Assembly: GCA_949775045.1 (NCBI GenBank) | Contig: OX459102.1 | Span: 7,038,073-7,102,072 of the forward strand | DNA from: Metridium senile | Lineage: Eukaryota > Cnidaria > Anthozoa > Actiniaria > Metridiidae | DNA length: 64,000 nt | Direction of reading: 5' to 3' | Part shown: piece after piece, positions 1 to 12,100 of the stretch | How the letters are laid out: every line of letters begins with the position of its first letter | Position numbering within the stretch: position 1 is the stretch's first letter | Notes under the pieces: generated by a model | Told to the model about the DNA's origin: nothing | Seen by the model: the letters and a program-made list of their open reading frames with translations, nothing else | Database searches by the model: none | Program-made: the position numbers and the translations under genes

Positions 1-123
1 TCATGCCCCGGGGGAGCGGAGGAGCGGAAGGGGAAGGGGACTGGGCTTCCCCTCCCTTCTTCCCCTCTGAGCCTGCAATTCAGGTTAGGACGGTTTAAAA
101 TTACTTGTTTGCTTTTGTTTCAG

Positions 124-3100
124 ATATTGCGTCACATCGCTAGAAAGAATGACTTGTGTGAGTATATTACACAATACATTAATATGATTGATCGATTGAT
201 TCGTTTTGATTAGCTCCTAAATCATTGATAGAATGATTGATTGTATGAATAGGCCCTTTGCAGCTAGAGGTCACGTGACCCCACCTACCTTAAATTCATC
301 AGCTGTGCCAAAATGATGTCCAGAAATGGAAAAAACATGTTGACATTAGCAAGAAGTGGGATCGAGTTTCAGCTCTTGATTCTAAATACATAAGAAATGG
401 TAAAAAAAATAAAATTGGATATTTTCTTAGGATTCGCTCAAGCCTTGCTCACCAGTTTTATTTTCCCTTACAAATCCTTACAAAATATCAGAAAATATCC
501 AACTTTATATTCCTTGCTATTTTTTATGTATTTAGAATCAAGAGATGAAATTTTGACTATTTGCTAATGTGGACCATCCTCGGGAACCCAGGGGTTATCT
601 TCTGTCCCTCGTTTCTCTCTCCCAGAATAAATACCCCTGGGAACGTAGTCTGTTGGAGCTTGTTCCGGAAGTCAAAATTCAAACTGATTTAACGACTTTC
701 TTTGAATGGTTATCTTGATTTTCATTGGTCGACGTAATAAGGTTGACCAATCAGGAAAGAGCTGAATTTTGACTAGTTCCGGAACAAGCTCCAACAGACT
801 ACGTTCCCAGGGGTATTTATTCTGGGAGCGAGAAACGAGCGACAGAAGATAACCCCTGGGTTCCCGAGGATGAATGTGGACACGCTCTTTCCATTTCTGG
901 ACATCATTTTGGCACAGCTGATGGATTTAAGGTAGGATGGTCACGTGACCTCTAGCTGCAAAGGGCCTATTTATTGAATGGTTGACGGATACCATTTCCT
1001 ACGTCTGTTGTTTTAGGTGGAAAGACTGAAGAAGAGAAAATTGCCTGCGATATGATTTCTCAAGAGGTAAATTATCACTATCATCATCACCACCATCATT
1101 GTCACCATCATCATCAACTTCAACATTATCATAAACATCATCATCATCATCGTCATCATAAATAAATATCATAATAATAATAAATAAATATCATAATAAT
1201 AAATAAATATCATAATAATAAATAAATATCATAATAATAAATAGATATCATAATAATAAATAAATATCATAATAATAAATAAATATCATAATAATAAATA
1301 GATATCATAATAATAAATAGATATCATAATAATAAACAAATATCATAATAATAAATAAATATCATAATAATAAATAAATATCATAATAATAAATAAATAT
1401 CATAATAAATAAATATCGTAATAATAAATAAATATCATAATAATAAATAAATATCATAATAATAAATAAATATCATAATAATAAATAAATATCATAATAA
1501 TAAATAAATATCATAATAATAAATAAATATCGTAATAATAAATAAATATCATAATAATAAATAAATATCATAATAATAAATAAATATCATAATAATAAAT
1601 AAATATCATAATAATAAATAAATATCATAATAATAAATAAATATCATAATAATAAATAGATATCATAATAATAAATAAATAGTAAATCGTCACCATCATC
1701 ATCATTCTTATCATCATCACCATCAACGTTTTCATTATCCTCTAACCATATATTATCATATTCACCTTAATTGTTATTATTTGTGTTTTCTAGGCCATGG
1801 ATTGCCTCGTAGGTTTCGTCAAAGCCACCTACTTCTGCCAAAACTTTGTAAGTTCCGCTTCTTCGCGCTTCTGTCCGCCGCCATTTTGAATTGCAGCTGT
1901 GGCAAACGGTTTCACTCCGGAACTCTACATCGTTGATCAACTTAAGCCTCGATAGCATGTTATATATTCTTTAGAATTTAACTACAGTCCATGGAATTGT
2001 TAAGTGTTTCAATAGTCTTTTTCACAGTTCCGTTCAGTGACCACGAATAATAGTTCCAAGTCGAGGCTCGCGTTGCTGCGCATGATAAATTATAGTTTTG
2101 CTATGCGCATCAACTCGAACCTCGACTCGACTTGAAACTATTATTCGTGGTCACTGAACGGAACTGTGAAAAGGACTGTTGTTTGATAATGTGTACATTA
2201 TTTATATTACCACGATCGAGTTTAGTATAGTCAAATTCTAAAGAATATACAGCTATCGAGAAAAAAATCACTTTTTTTAACGTCTCAATGTAATTTAGCC
2301 AGTGGCTAATTGGGGAGACTCAGACACACACTCACTACCTCTACGTTAATTATTTTGCACACAACGCAGCTCACATGTTCATTTTTGTGGAGGGAGGAAA
2401 ACCGGATAACCCGGAGAAAAACCCTCGTGGCATAGGAGAGAAGAACACATCAAACAAACTCAACTCACATATAATCCATGCCCGAGCCGGGACTCGAACC
2501 TGGACCACAGCGGTGAGAGGCTAGCGATTTAACCGCTAGGCCATCCATGCCACCCATAATACACCCTGAGGTTGATGGAAGAGAACCGTGAAAAGGCCTA
2601 TTTTTACTACCCCCAATATATCCCCCTCAAAATAGAGAACAACGTCTGATAACCGGGGTACCTTAGAGTGCAGACACTATGTCCGTGAAATAGAGTGGTT
2701 TTCATTAACCCGTGAAATACTCTTTAGTGTATCACTCTTTAATACACTCTAATTCCATTGTATTCGTTTGTTCTTATTTGTATATAACACTTTAATTAAT
2801 ACACTTTGTTTCACGGGTTAATGAAAACCACTCTATCACCAAAGTTATTTGTTGCTAACTAGTTGTTAGTTAGTAACTATTTGTCCCTATCACTCAACCA
2901 GAACATTGCTAATAGAAAGACACTGGAGACACTAAATACACAAGAGACTTGGACCATGGACAATGACTTTAATGATTTGAAAATACGTTTTATTGTTAAT
3001 ATCTATTGTTTATACAATGTTATGGTTGAGTGATAGTGACAAATTGTTACTATCTAACAACTAGTTAGCAACAAATAACTTTGGTGATATTTCACGGACA

Positions 3101-6100
3101 TAGTGTCTGCACTCTATGTATATATCGTATTCGAAATACCGTCTGCAATCTTGAAAACAATACCATTACCATATTATGATGTTATAACAAAAGACTTTGA
3201 TTATAGCGCGCTCGATATTTTTTTCAAAAACAGGTTGATACGTATAATAAATAGAACAAATTAAAGGAACGAAAAGGAACATTTATTTAATATAAAATAT
3301 TTACCGTCGGTAGTTCCTTCAACTAGAAGTAAGCGGTCTCCCAAGTAGCCACTGCACTCTTTCGCACCTAATACCACATCTACATAAAATGCTCGTTTCT
3401 GATTGGTTGATTGACTGTGAATTTTCTCTTAATACCACGCGTGCTTTGCGGCTTGTGTTTGTTTGTGTTTATTTTTTGCCTTTTTCTTCATCTGAGACTC
3501 GCATTTTATGTGTTATTAATAGGAAATTCCACCTTAGCTCTCGAAGAATTAATGAAAAATACGCGCGGTATTGTTTCATTAATTCTTCTCGAACGGTGTA
3601 ATTTCCTATACAAATCAAATAGAAAGTATAGAAGGATAAACTAAAGTAAACGAGTTAAGATAAATAAAAACAAAAGCGAGTTTCCAATTACAAATAGCTT
3701 TGTTTTTGTTTTTTGTAGGATGAAGATATCAAAGTTTACCTCAAGAACATCCGTACAAACGTGAAGAGATACGCCAATCTTCTTGGTCAGCAGCCATACA
3801 TGTCAGGAAAGAATGTACGTATCTGGATCGAGTAAAATACATATAGTATCTATTCTGTTATTGTTGCAGACATGATTTACAGTTTCAGTCTCTATGGATG
3901 AATAATGATGGTGATGCTAATGATGATGGGGATTATGATCGGGATGATAGTAATGATGGTGATGCTAATGATGATGGGAATAATGATCGGGATGATAATA
4001 ATGATGGTGATGCTAATGATGATGGGGATTATGATCGGGATGATAATAATGATGGTGATGCTAATGATGATGGGGATTATGATCGGGATGATAATAATGA
4101 TGGTGATGATGATGGGGATTATGATCGGGATGATAATAATGATGGTGATGATGATGGGGATTATGATCGGGATGATAATAATGATGGTGATGATGATGGG
4201 GATTATGATCGGGATGATAATAATGATGGTGATGCTAATGATGATGGGGATTATGATCGGGATGATAATAATGATGGTGATGCTAATGATATGATGGGGA
4301 ATAATGATCGGGATAAAAGTAATGAGGGTGATGCTGATGATGATGGGGAATAATGATCGGGATAAAAGTAATGATGGTGATGCTAATGATATGATGGGGA
4401 ATAATGATCGGGATGATAATAATGATGATGATGCTAATGATATGATGGAGAATAATGATCGGGATGATAGTAATGATGGTGATGCTAATGATGATGGGGA
4501 ATAATGATCGGGATGATAGTAATGATGGTGATGCTAATGATGATGGGGAATAATGATCGGGATGATAGTAATGATGGTGATGCTAATGATGATGGGGAAT
4601 AATGATCGGGATGATAGTAATGATGGTGATGCTAATGATATGATGGGGAATAATGATCGGGATGATAGTAATGATGGTGATGCTAATGATGATGGGGATT
4701 ATGATCGGGATGATAGTAATGATGGTGATGCTAATGATGATGGGGATTATGATCGGGATGATAATAGTGATGGTGATGCTGATGATGATGATTATTATGA
4801 TTGGGATGATAATAATGATGGTGATGCTAATGATGATGATTATTATGTTAAGAATGGTAATGATGATGATGTGGATTATGATCGTGCTGATAATAATGGT
4901 AGTGATGATGATGAAGGTAATAATGGTGATGGGGATAATAATGATGGTAATGAAAACGATAATAATGATACTAATAATATGTCAATGATGAGTATGATGA
5001 TATTAATAATGGTAATGATATGCATGGCGATGATTATACTAATAATGGTGATGAATACGATGATGTTCATGATGATAATGATGAAGATAATGATGGTGGT
5101 GATGATAAAGGTAATAATGATGGTGATAATACTACTACTTATAATAATAATGATGAAGAAGATGATGATAACGGTGGTAGTGTTGAAGGTAATTATTATT
5201 ATGATGATGATGATAATGAAAACGATAATGATGATATATTAATATAGCAATGATGATGTTGATGATGATAGCGATAATAATGATCTAATAATGATAATTA
5301 TAATAATAATGATGATGATGATGATGATGATGAATCTGATAACGATGATGAATCTGATAACGATGATGATGCTGATAATGACCTATATCTCTCTCCTTAA
5401 TTCTCAGCTGACCTTTGCTGACTTCATGTTTTGGGAATTCATTGATCAGCTGCATACTCTAGACCCAACTGTACTGGACGGACACGATAACATGAAGGTT
5501 AGAATCGATCGTTTTCATATTTGCTGCGATATTAGCCTGATTTTCAGAGCGGGCCTGGGTCCTACGCTATCGCTTTCTCGATAATGACCTGAAATAAACT
5601 CCTGAATAATTAATGAGAATTTTACAAAAGAAATCACGTCCGTGACGAGTTCTGTAGATCTCATACAGATTTCGTCCTGATTTGTGTAACTTTCAACTTG
5701 ATTTTTTCTCGACCAGCCAGATTTATTTTTATCTTTTTTATCATTTTAGTAAAATATGAAAGAACTAGCGTTTCATAATTACTATACAATATTCGCGTCC
5801 GATCTGTATGAGATATACAACGACTCGTCTTCGACTCTCCGTTTTATATCGCATGCAGATCGGCTTATATTGTATTCTTGTAGGCGGAGCTTATGCAGCT
5901 ATTTCGAGAATGTTTGATGAATGTTTTGTTACATGTTGCTCACCAAACCTGAAATATGTTATATTCATATTCAAATAATATCAGCACAATAAAATATGCC
6001 GTAAAACCCTGTTCAAGACAAGGTTTAATTGGACAAATTCCATACTGGTGTGACCTTTCGCTGCTTGAATTCATATCATCCATAGTGCATTTCGGGCTTG

Positions 6101-7622
6101 GTATGCAACATGCAACAAAATTACCTTCGCAAACTCTTTTCGGTCGTACGAACACCGTCCACTGCGCGCCACAATATTTAGGAAATAATTATATCTCAAA
6201 CTGCAATACTGTAAGTAAATTGATGATTAACATATGTTCTTTGATTGCAGAACTACATGAAGAGGATTATGGTAAGTTTGCAGTAGTGTTAGTTGTTGTA
6301 GTAATGATAGGCTTGCTGGACTGCAAAACGTTTACTTTTACGTGAAAACTCTGTGGAAACGAGCTGAATTCCACATGTAGTGTAAAGGTTTCTCTCATTC
6401 TCCGATCGTAATAGTCCCCTATTCGCAGTTCTCTACGCCATCTTGAAAAGCAGCTGGACCTTTCCATTGAAGCGAGACGAACGTTGAGCTTGCAATGATA
6501 GAGACACGTGAATAATTGTCCGGTAAGGTGTTAAAAGGTCTCTATCATTGCAAGCTCAACGTTCGTCTCGCTTCGATGCAAAGGCCCGGCTACCTTTCAA
6601 GATGGCACAGGGAACCGATAAGGGGATTATTATCGCGTTAAAATAGGGGCTTTTTTGCAGTCTATGGGCTTGTTAGATGGATGGATTTAAAACTACTAAA
6701 AAACGGTTGTTGCAGCATTCCATAAGGATGATAGCTGGTTTCACACTAGAAGACGGGCAAATCGTCTTATGAAGGAGACATCGTCTTATGACAGACGAAT
6801 CGTCTTATGAAGGACAAATCGTCTTATGACGGACAAATCGTCTTATGAAGGACAAATCGTCTTATGACGGACAAATCGTCTTATGACAGACAAATCGTCT
6901 TATGAAGGACAAATCGTCTTATGACAGACAATTCGTCTTATGACAGATGAATCGTCTTAAGACAAATCGTCTTATGAAGGACACATCGTCTTATGAAGGA
7001 CAAATCGGCGTCAGGTTATTATGTGAAAACGGTGCGAACTCAATTCTAGGAGAAGAAGTCATCTGATTTTGTTGAATTCAAAAAAATTCGATGAACAAAT
7101 TTTACAGGCGATCTGTCCGTTCTCTCTATAGTGTGAAAAAGACCAATACACTGAGGTTGATGATGATGATATCGATATTGATCAATGATGTTAATGATTA
7201 TCCCTGATTAATGTAGATAATACAGTGGAACCCCGCCTTACGGCCACCAGCTTAATACGGCCACCCCGTTATTGCGGTCAGTTTTTTAGGTCCTGACGAA
7301 ATCCATGCCCATACATTTTCTATAAAATCAGTTACCCGCTTGATACGGCCACCCCGTTAATACGGCCACTTTGGGCTGTCCCTTCGGTGGCCGGATTAAC
7401 GGGGTTCCACTGTAATAAGGTGAAGATAGAGATGATATGATTATGATAAGGATTATGATATTGGTAACTATAATAATTCAATCTACAACTATCCTTTAAT
7501 TTTTTATCCAGGAGCTGCCAGGAGTCAAGGAGTACCTTAATTCAGACGCTGCTAAGGCCTGCCCAATCAGTAACAAGATGGCGAAATGGGCCGTCAAACC
7601 AATACCAAGGCCTGACTACTAA
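124..7622 (+). CDS. Mu-class glutathione S-transferase, 3' seven exons (5' end outside window)
   Basis: Exons 124-157, 1017-1066, 1794-1847, 3719-3814, 5408-5497, 6251-6271 and 7512-7622 join in one frame (phases fit, all GT-AG) to give 151 residues and a TAA stop. The first residues read ILRHIARKNDLCGKTEEEK, the family hallmark at the junction between the thioredoxin-like and helical domains of mu-class GSTs; later LTFADFMFWEFIDQ and the terminal SNKMAKWAVK match the helical H-site domain. Mu GSTs are about 218 residues, so roughly 70 N-terminal residues, including the catalytic Tyr, lie in exons before base 1. The expected role is cytosolic conjugation of glutathione to electrophiles as a dimer. 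Exon 6 is a 21-bp micro-exon. Introns hold most of the repeats between 158 and 7511. Bases 1-123 are intron with a G-rich start. Identity is strong; the precise substrate is unknown. Confidence 0.93.
249..970. mobile_element. Foldback element with ~80-bp inverted arms, interrupted by a MITE
   Basis: Arms at about 249-330 and 889-970 are inverted copies (ends AATAGGCCC and GGGCCTATT). Lesser inverted similarity continues inside (ACATAAGAAATGG near 390 against the TTTATGTATTTAGAATC segment near 525-540). Without the nested 298-bp element the foldback is about 420 bp. It lies in a GST intron. Confidence 0.75.
575..872. mobile_element. MULE-like MITE, copy 1, with 9-bp target duplication
   Basis: The element begins CATCCTCGGGAACCC and ends GGGTTCCCGAGGATG. 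Its terminal inverted repeats are about 110 bp around a short core that is itself palindromic (GGTCGAC). It is flanked by AATGTGGAC on both sides (566-574 and 873-881), a perfect 9-bp duplication as made by Mutator-type transposases. It has no coding capacity. Other copies are at 14976 and 17938. Confidence 0.85.
1078..1760. repeat. ATC-rich microsatellite and 19-bp AT-rich tandem array
   Basis: An ATC/ATCATC tract (1078-1160) runs into about 27 copies of a 19-bp unit (AATAATAAATAAATATCAT) to about 1685, then ATC again. It is intronic in the GST gene. A few units differ by one base (AGATATC, TATCGT). Confidence 0.9.
1948..2252. mobile_element. Inverted-repeat MITE (CCTCGATAGC family), split by another MITE
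   Basis: The left end, from AAGCCTCGATAGCATG through AGAATTTAACTACAG, pairs with TAGTCAAATTCTAAAGAATA at the right end. The same sequence exists unsplit at 53641-53791, which shows that 2014-2175 was inserted into it. Confidence 0.7.
2014..2175. mobile_element. 162-bp palindromic MITE (TTCACAGTTCCG family), copy 1
   Basis: Starts AGTCTTTTTCACAGTTCC and ends GGAACTGTGAAAAGGACT; about 65-bp inverted arms around an AT-rich centre. A second copy of exactly the same length is at 21713-21874. Confidence 0.8.
2258..2560 (-). mobile_element. tRNA-derived SINE
   Basis: On the minus strand 2553-2470 reads like a tRNA head: an A box TGGCCTAGCGG and a B box GGTTCGAGTCC spaced as in a pol III promoter. 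A conserved central part follows (GGGTTTTTCTCCGGG, then the GTGAGTGTGTGTCTGAG segment) and a short A/T-rich tail near 2258. The body recurs at 12676-12922. The central block resembles conserved SINE domains of invertebrates; that link is from memory. Confidence 0.75.
2666..3114. mobile_element. TA-target foldback MITE (GAGTGCAGACAC family) carrying a nested MITE
   Basis: Ends GAGTGCAGACACTATGTCC and its inverse, flanked by TA on both sides (2664-2665 and 3115-3116). Relatives with TA flanks are at 11256-11551 and 43320-43533. Removing 2693-2833 and one TA restores the arm exactly (GTGAAATATCACC). Confidence 0.8.
2693..2833. mobile_element. Nested 141-bp TA-target MITE
   Basis: Ends GAGTGGTTTTCATTAACC and GGTTAATGAAAACCACTC, TA on both sides. 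It sits in the left arm of the larger foldback. Related decayed sequence is at about 30270-30530. Confidence 0.8.
3520..3612. repeat. Short imperfect palindrome
   Basis: TAGGAAATTCCACC at 3520 and its inverse at the right, with AGAATTAATGAAA arms inside. It may be a small MITE in the GST intron. Bases 3117-3518 around it show no gene. Confidence 0.5.
3898..5395. repeat. GAT-rich minisatellite, 48-bp and 39-bp units
   Basis: A unit of 48 bp, with a shorter 39-bp form lacking GCTAATGAT, repeats from 3905 to about 4770 and then degrades into irregular GAT/AAT repeats up to exon 5 at 5408. Both unit lengths are multiples of three, so long Asp/Asn-rich or Met/Ile-rich frames stay open. These are not genes: the array lies between two GST exons, the frames have no independent start context, and every frame is equally simple. 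Confidence 0.9.
5642..5833. repeat. Inverted repeat, possible MITE
   Basis: GACGAGTTCTGTAGATCTC near 5645 pairs with GAGATATACAACGACTCGTC near 5810. It is intronic in the GST gene; no target duplication is clear. Confidence 0.5.
6411..6632. mobile_element. Palindromic MITE (GCCATCTTGAAA / GCGAGACGAACG family), copy 1
   Basis: Arms run from AATAGTCCCC through CGCCATCTTGAAAAGC and GAAGCGAGACGAACGTTGAG to their inverses near 6545-6632. Other copies: 20597-20758, 31190-31345 and 33041-33412. Confidence 0.75.
6735..7150. mobile_element. Inverted-repeat element filled with an 18-19-bp tandem array
   Basis: About 13 copies of a unit containing ATCGTCTTATGA (variants AAGGACAA and CAGACAA between them) occupy 6762-7010. 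The outer flanks GGTTTCACACTAGAAGACGG and TCCGTTCTCTCTATAGTGTG are inverse to each other, so the array looks like an expansion inside a MITE. A shorter relative is near 17195-17310. Confidence 0.6.
7223..7412. mobile_element. pogo/Tigger-type MITE with TA target duplication
   Basis: A 190-bp element with CAGTGGAACCCCG at the left end and CGGGGTTCCACTG at the right, flanked by TA (7221-7222 and 7413-7414). The ends match the known pogo/Tigger terminal pattern. No transposase remains. Confidence 0.85.
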
Positions 7623-8500
7623 GCTGAACTCAACACAGGAAGCCCAATCATTCGAAGATAGCATGAGTGATCGAACTTTAGGACTCTATTAACAATTGCA
7701 TAAACGGTTAAAAAAAAAACCCTTGTGAAATGTTTTTTAAGTAAATCGTCGTTGGTATAATTATGGGTGTTTGCATGCTTAACGTATAGGTGGACGTACA
7801 GTTACGTGTTTTGTTATGGTTTTGACAACCAATCATTGTTATATTAGAACAAAGAAAATTTAAGAAAAATCTATTGTTCAAATGGTTTGCAAATAAGCTT
7901 CACAATATTAACACTTGTAAACTCTACGCATGTACCTATAGGTGAACACTACGCTCGTCTATAGAAGGTACAAGTATTTTTGTCGCATCGCCAACAGTTC
8001 CAAAATGGCGTCGTTCATAAAGAGCGATTTTTCTTATATCTATTGATTATTTACAAGATGGATATCTAGTAAATGAATCATATCTAAATCAATACATATT
8101 GATGTATATTGTTACCCATACATATCTAGTGACTGAGTCGTTCGTTGATAAATTCCTCCTTGAATTATACTGAGACTTTTTTTGAGATTGTTTTCTCTCA
8201 ACTGAACTGCAACAATCGAAACGACAAGCTAGTTCAAAAGCCGCCTGCAAACAGAGTACGAATCATCTCGTGATGTCGAATGTGTATAATGTCAGTCATC
8301 ACTTGACAAGACACGGAAGTCCTTCTCTCAGTACCGATCAATATATTAAATTTCGAAGACACCAAATACGTATTGATAAGCTTTTAAATAAGAATATTGA
8401 TCGATTGAATATTGAGTGGACTCAACGAATTTGATTACACTTTCAAGATGTTGAGATCAGAGTTACAAGGGATGGATCTAGGGGATGGCACCTAACACCC
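7623..8500. other. Intergenic, nothing recognised
   Basis: The GST 3' flank. I see no canonical AATAAA close to the stop and no conserved frame or clear repeat. Confidence 0.5.
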
Positions 8501-8511
8501 CCCTAGTGCCG

Positions 8512-8731
8512 CAATACTCCAGTTTCGAGATCTCTTTTACTCAGTGTTAGCCTCAAAACCATGTAATATATTCTTTTGTTCAGTAACAGTCCGTGCAAAT
8601 GAAAGAGATTTGTGAGCATAGAAGACAATAAAAATATATCGAAATCTCACGAGTTTTATCTAAATTTCTGGATATTTTACACACAATTGAGGCTAACACT
8701 GAGTAAAAGAGATCTCGAAACTGGAGTATTG
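8512..8731. mobile_element. Palindromic MITE next to a CRE-bearing MITE
   Basis: GCAATACTCCAGTTTCGAG at the left and its inverse CTCGAAACTGGAGTATTGC at the right, arms of about 50 bp. It abuts the next element directly. Confidence 0.7.
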
Positions 8732-9021
8732 CCCTGTTTCATTATGACGTCACAATGTGTTTACAGTGGGGATAGAATAGCCGAAAACAATGGTAATTTC
8801 AACTAAATCCTTCTCTTTGAAAATTGAGCTTCATATTATCTAGTTTTTATGTATGTTATGTGTCCATGTTTATACTTTCATATTAATGGCATTTTGTTGT
8901 CATTTCTTTCCTCTACGTCTTGCAAATGCAATTTTATTGTGTATTCTCGTATTGTTGTTATCAATCTGGCGTCCATGATCCTTAGCGTTAAGACAATAGA
9001 ATGTCATAGTGAAATAGAACA
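8732..9021. mobile_element. MITE with TGACGTCA in its ends, copy 1
   Basis: Left end CCCTGTTTCATTATGACGTC; the right end is a decayed inverse (ATGTCATAGTGAAATAG). Better copies are at 48004-48294 and 49927-50236. It ends about 165 bp before the chosen sulfatase start codon, so it lies in the promoter region of that gene. Confidence 0.75.
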
Positions 9022-9185
9022 ATTACCCCTATTTTATTTTATGACCGGACAAACCCTAAAATCACAATTAGCCATTCGTTTGCAATTGGGTCTCCCCCTG
9101 ACAAATTTCTGCTTCCACCCCCGTGACCCCTCTATGTCTGTGCTTATCTAATGTGATTAAATTACGGATATCACTTATGCATGAT

Positions 9186-12100
9186 ATGGCTACCATGAAG
9201 AAGTATCTCGCTAACATCATTCTCATCGTCGTAACATCACTAACATGCTGTCAAGCAAAGCCACCGCACATACTACTTGTCGTAGTGGATGATCTTGGAT
9301 GGAGCGATGTAGGATTTCAAAACATATCTCCCATCAAAACACCAAATATCGATCAACTAGCCTCTGAAGGGGTCATACTGCAGAACTATTATGTTGAGCC
9401 GATATGTACGCCTACAAGAAGCGCGTTGATGAGTGGAAAATACCCGATACACACTGGTTAGTATATATAAATAATAATAATGACGATTTATTTCGGCTTT
9501 CTAAAATGTAAATTGGCTCTTCATCCGAAAGTAAAATGTACAATCGGGATGTACAGACTAGATACAATGGTAAGAAAAACAAGAACAGGAAATACATTGA
9601 GCGGCTAAAGATAGATTACAAATGTGTCATCTAGATAGACACTATATCAGTGACGGGGGCACGGAAGAAGTTTACCTTTGTATTAACGTGCAATGAAACG
9701 TGTTGCTTTTGAAATGCATTTGATATACGTTAACTACTAAGACTGCATGAGGCTACTGCTTGAAACAGATATAACTGAAAAATCAATGTGCAAAAATAAT
9801 AAAATACTAATACCAATTTACTATACGAAAATATTTGTCAAAGGCTCATTCTTAGAATAAAGCTCATTTAGTATTTTGAAGAGTGATAAACATACAGTAA
9901 AATGTGAGATCCTTGACCTTATATATGTTGATCTGACCTTAAAAGAGGGTCCTGAAGGGGTAAAATGGGAGCTGGGATTGGCCTTTTTTGACTGGGAAAA
10001 TGGGTTTTTGATGCACTGGGACTGGGATTTACAAATAAAAGAAGAATAGAAAATGGGAATGGGATTGAAAACTTGAGCAAAACTGATGATTATGTGATTT
10101 TACTAATGGGATTATGGGATTTTTTACTGGGATTTGTTCCAAATATAAACTGGGAAATGGGATTTTGAATTTTGGATTAACCAATCAGAACCGTGTTTTG
10201 AGTTACGGTCTTACATTCACGACAGCAATAAGGTTACGCCTCCATATATGGAGGGCAGTAGCCTCAAAAAGGCAAAAACAATATTGAGCAACGAGATTAT
10301 AAAAACAGAATTGAGCAATACTCGAGGGCGGAAAAAATCGAGCAGATTACGAATTGTATGAGTGTGATATGTCATAATTACGAATAAAAGGAAAACTTAC
10401 TATAATTATCAGTCAGGAAAACACAATGAAAATCAATAAATACATGATATTTGACAATGTTTTTTTTTGTTTGAAATTCGTCCTTTGTTACAATGTAAGA
10501 AGAAATTACTGATATTTGTAAAATAACTTTACTGCTTTAGTGTTTCCAAGGAAACAATTGAAGAACTGAACCTTTTTCAGTATAGTATCATCATCGTCAT
10601 AGTCATCATCGTTATTATCATCATCATTATTATCATCACTATCATCATCCCCATCATTAACATCATCATCACTATCATTATCACCGTCATAAACATCATC
10701 ATCACTATCATTAACATCATCATCACTATCATCATCACTGTCATTAACATCATCATCACTATCATTATCGTTGTCATTATTAAATCATCATAATCATCAT
10801 AATCCAGAGGCGGATCCAGGATTTTCTTCAGGGAGGGGTGCAGGTCGCCTGATAAGGGGGTGCACACCACAAAATTATCACAAAGGAGACATCACTATTC
10901 CATATTCAGTGCAAGCACACAAAATAGGGTTAAATGAGGGTATAAGGTTACTCAGGGAGGGGTGCGCACCCCCTGCACCCACTAGCTGGATCCGCCACTG
11001 TAATCATCATCACCATTATCATTTTTAGGACTGCAACATGGTGTAATCCATCCACCGAACCCGTACGGATTGCCAACTGATCTTACAATACTACCACAAA
11101 AACTGAAACAAGCAGGTTTGTTATAATAAGTAATGAATAAATAGATAAATAAAACGATGGATGGGTGGATTATTGGAAGGATAGATAGATGAATAAATGA
11201 ATGGATGGATTGATGAACAGATGGATGAATAAATAGATATATGAATGAATGGATAGAGTGCTTACACTATGTCCATGAAATAGAATCTAAATAGTTCCTA
11301 CGTATTAGTTTTTATTTAGTGACTATTCGTCACTATCACTCAACTGGAACAGCTTAATTAGTAACAATAGACCACAATACACAAGGGAAATCAAATACTC
11401 AATTGCAAAACCATAGAAAGTTAATACTTTATTCATTGTGTATTGTTACTAAAGCTGTTCCAGTTGAGTGATAGTGACTAATAGTCACTAAATAAAAACT
11501 ATTAGTTAGTAACTATTTAGATGTTATTTCATGGTCATAGTGTAAGCACTCTATATAAATAAATTAATGGATGGATGGATGAATAAATATACGAATGAAT
11601 GGGTGAATATATGAATGAATGAATAAACGAATGAACGAATGATTGAAGAAATGAGTAAATATTTATTATTATCTCTTAACCTCTCGACATTATTTCTCCT
11701 TTGTAAATACAAAGCGCATGAATGCATAAGCCGCAACTGAAAAAAATACTTATTCCCTCTAAGCTGTAAATGTAACTGTTTAGAAGAAAAACACTTCAGT
11801 TTGAGTCAACAACGTAACCAACCAACCAACCAGTAAATTAGGCATCCATCCATTTATTTATCCATCCATCTATTTATCCATCCATCTATTTATCCATCCA
11901 TCTATTTATCCATCCATTCATTTATCCATCCATCTATTTATCCATCAATCTATTTATCCATCCATTTATTTATCCATCCATCTATTTATCCATCAATCTA
12001 TTTATCCATCCATTTATTTATCCATCCATCTATTTATCCATCCATTCATTTATCCATCCATTTATCCATCCATCCATTTATCCATCCATCCATTTATCCA

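Noticed and set aside
2470..2560. Functional tRNA gene on the minus strand
   Set aside because: Boxes A and B are good but the sequence continues into a SINE body shared with 12676-12922, and the acceptor stem does not close well by eye.
3898..5247. Asp-rich secreted or biomineral-type protein gene
   Set aside because: No signal peptide or start context, located between two GST exons, and produced by a minisatellite.
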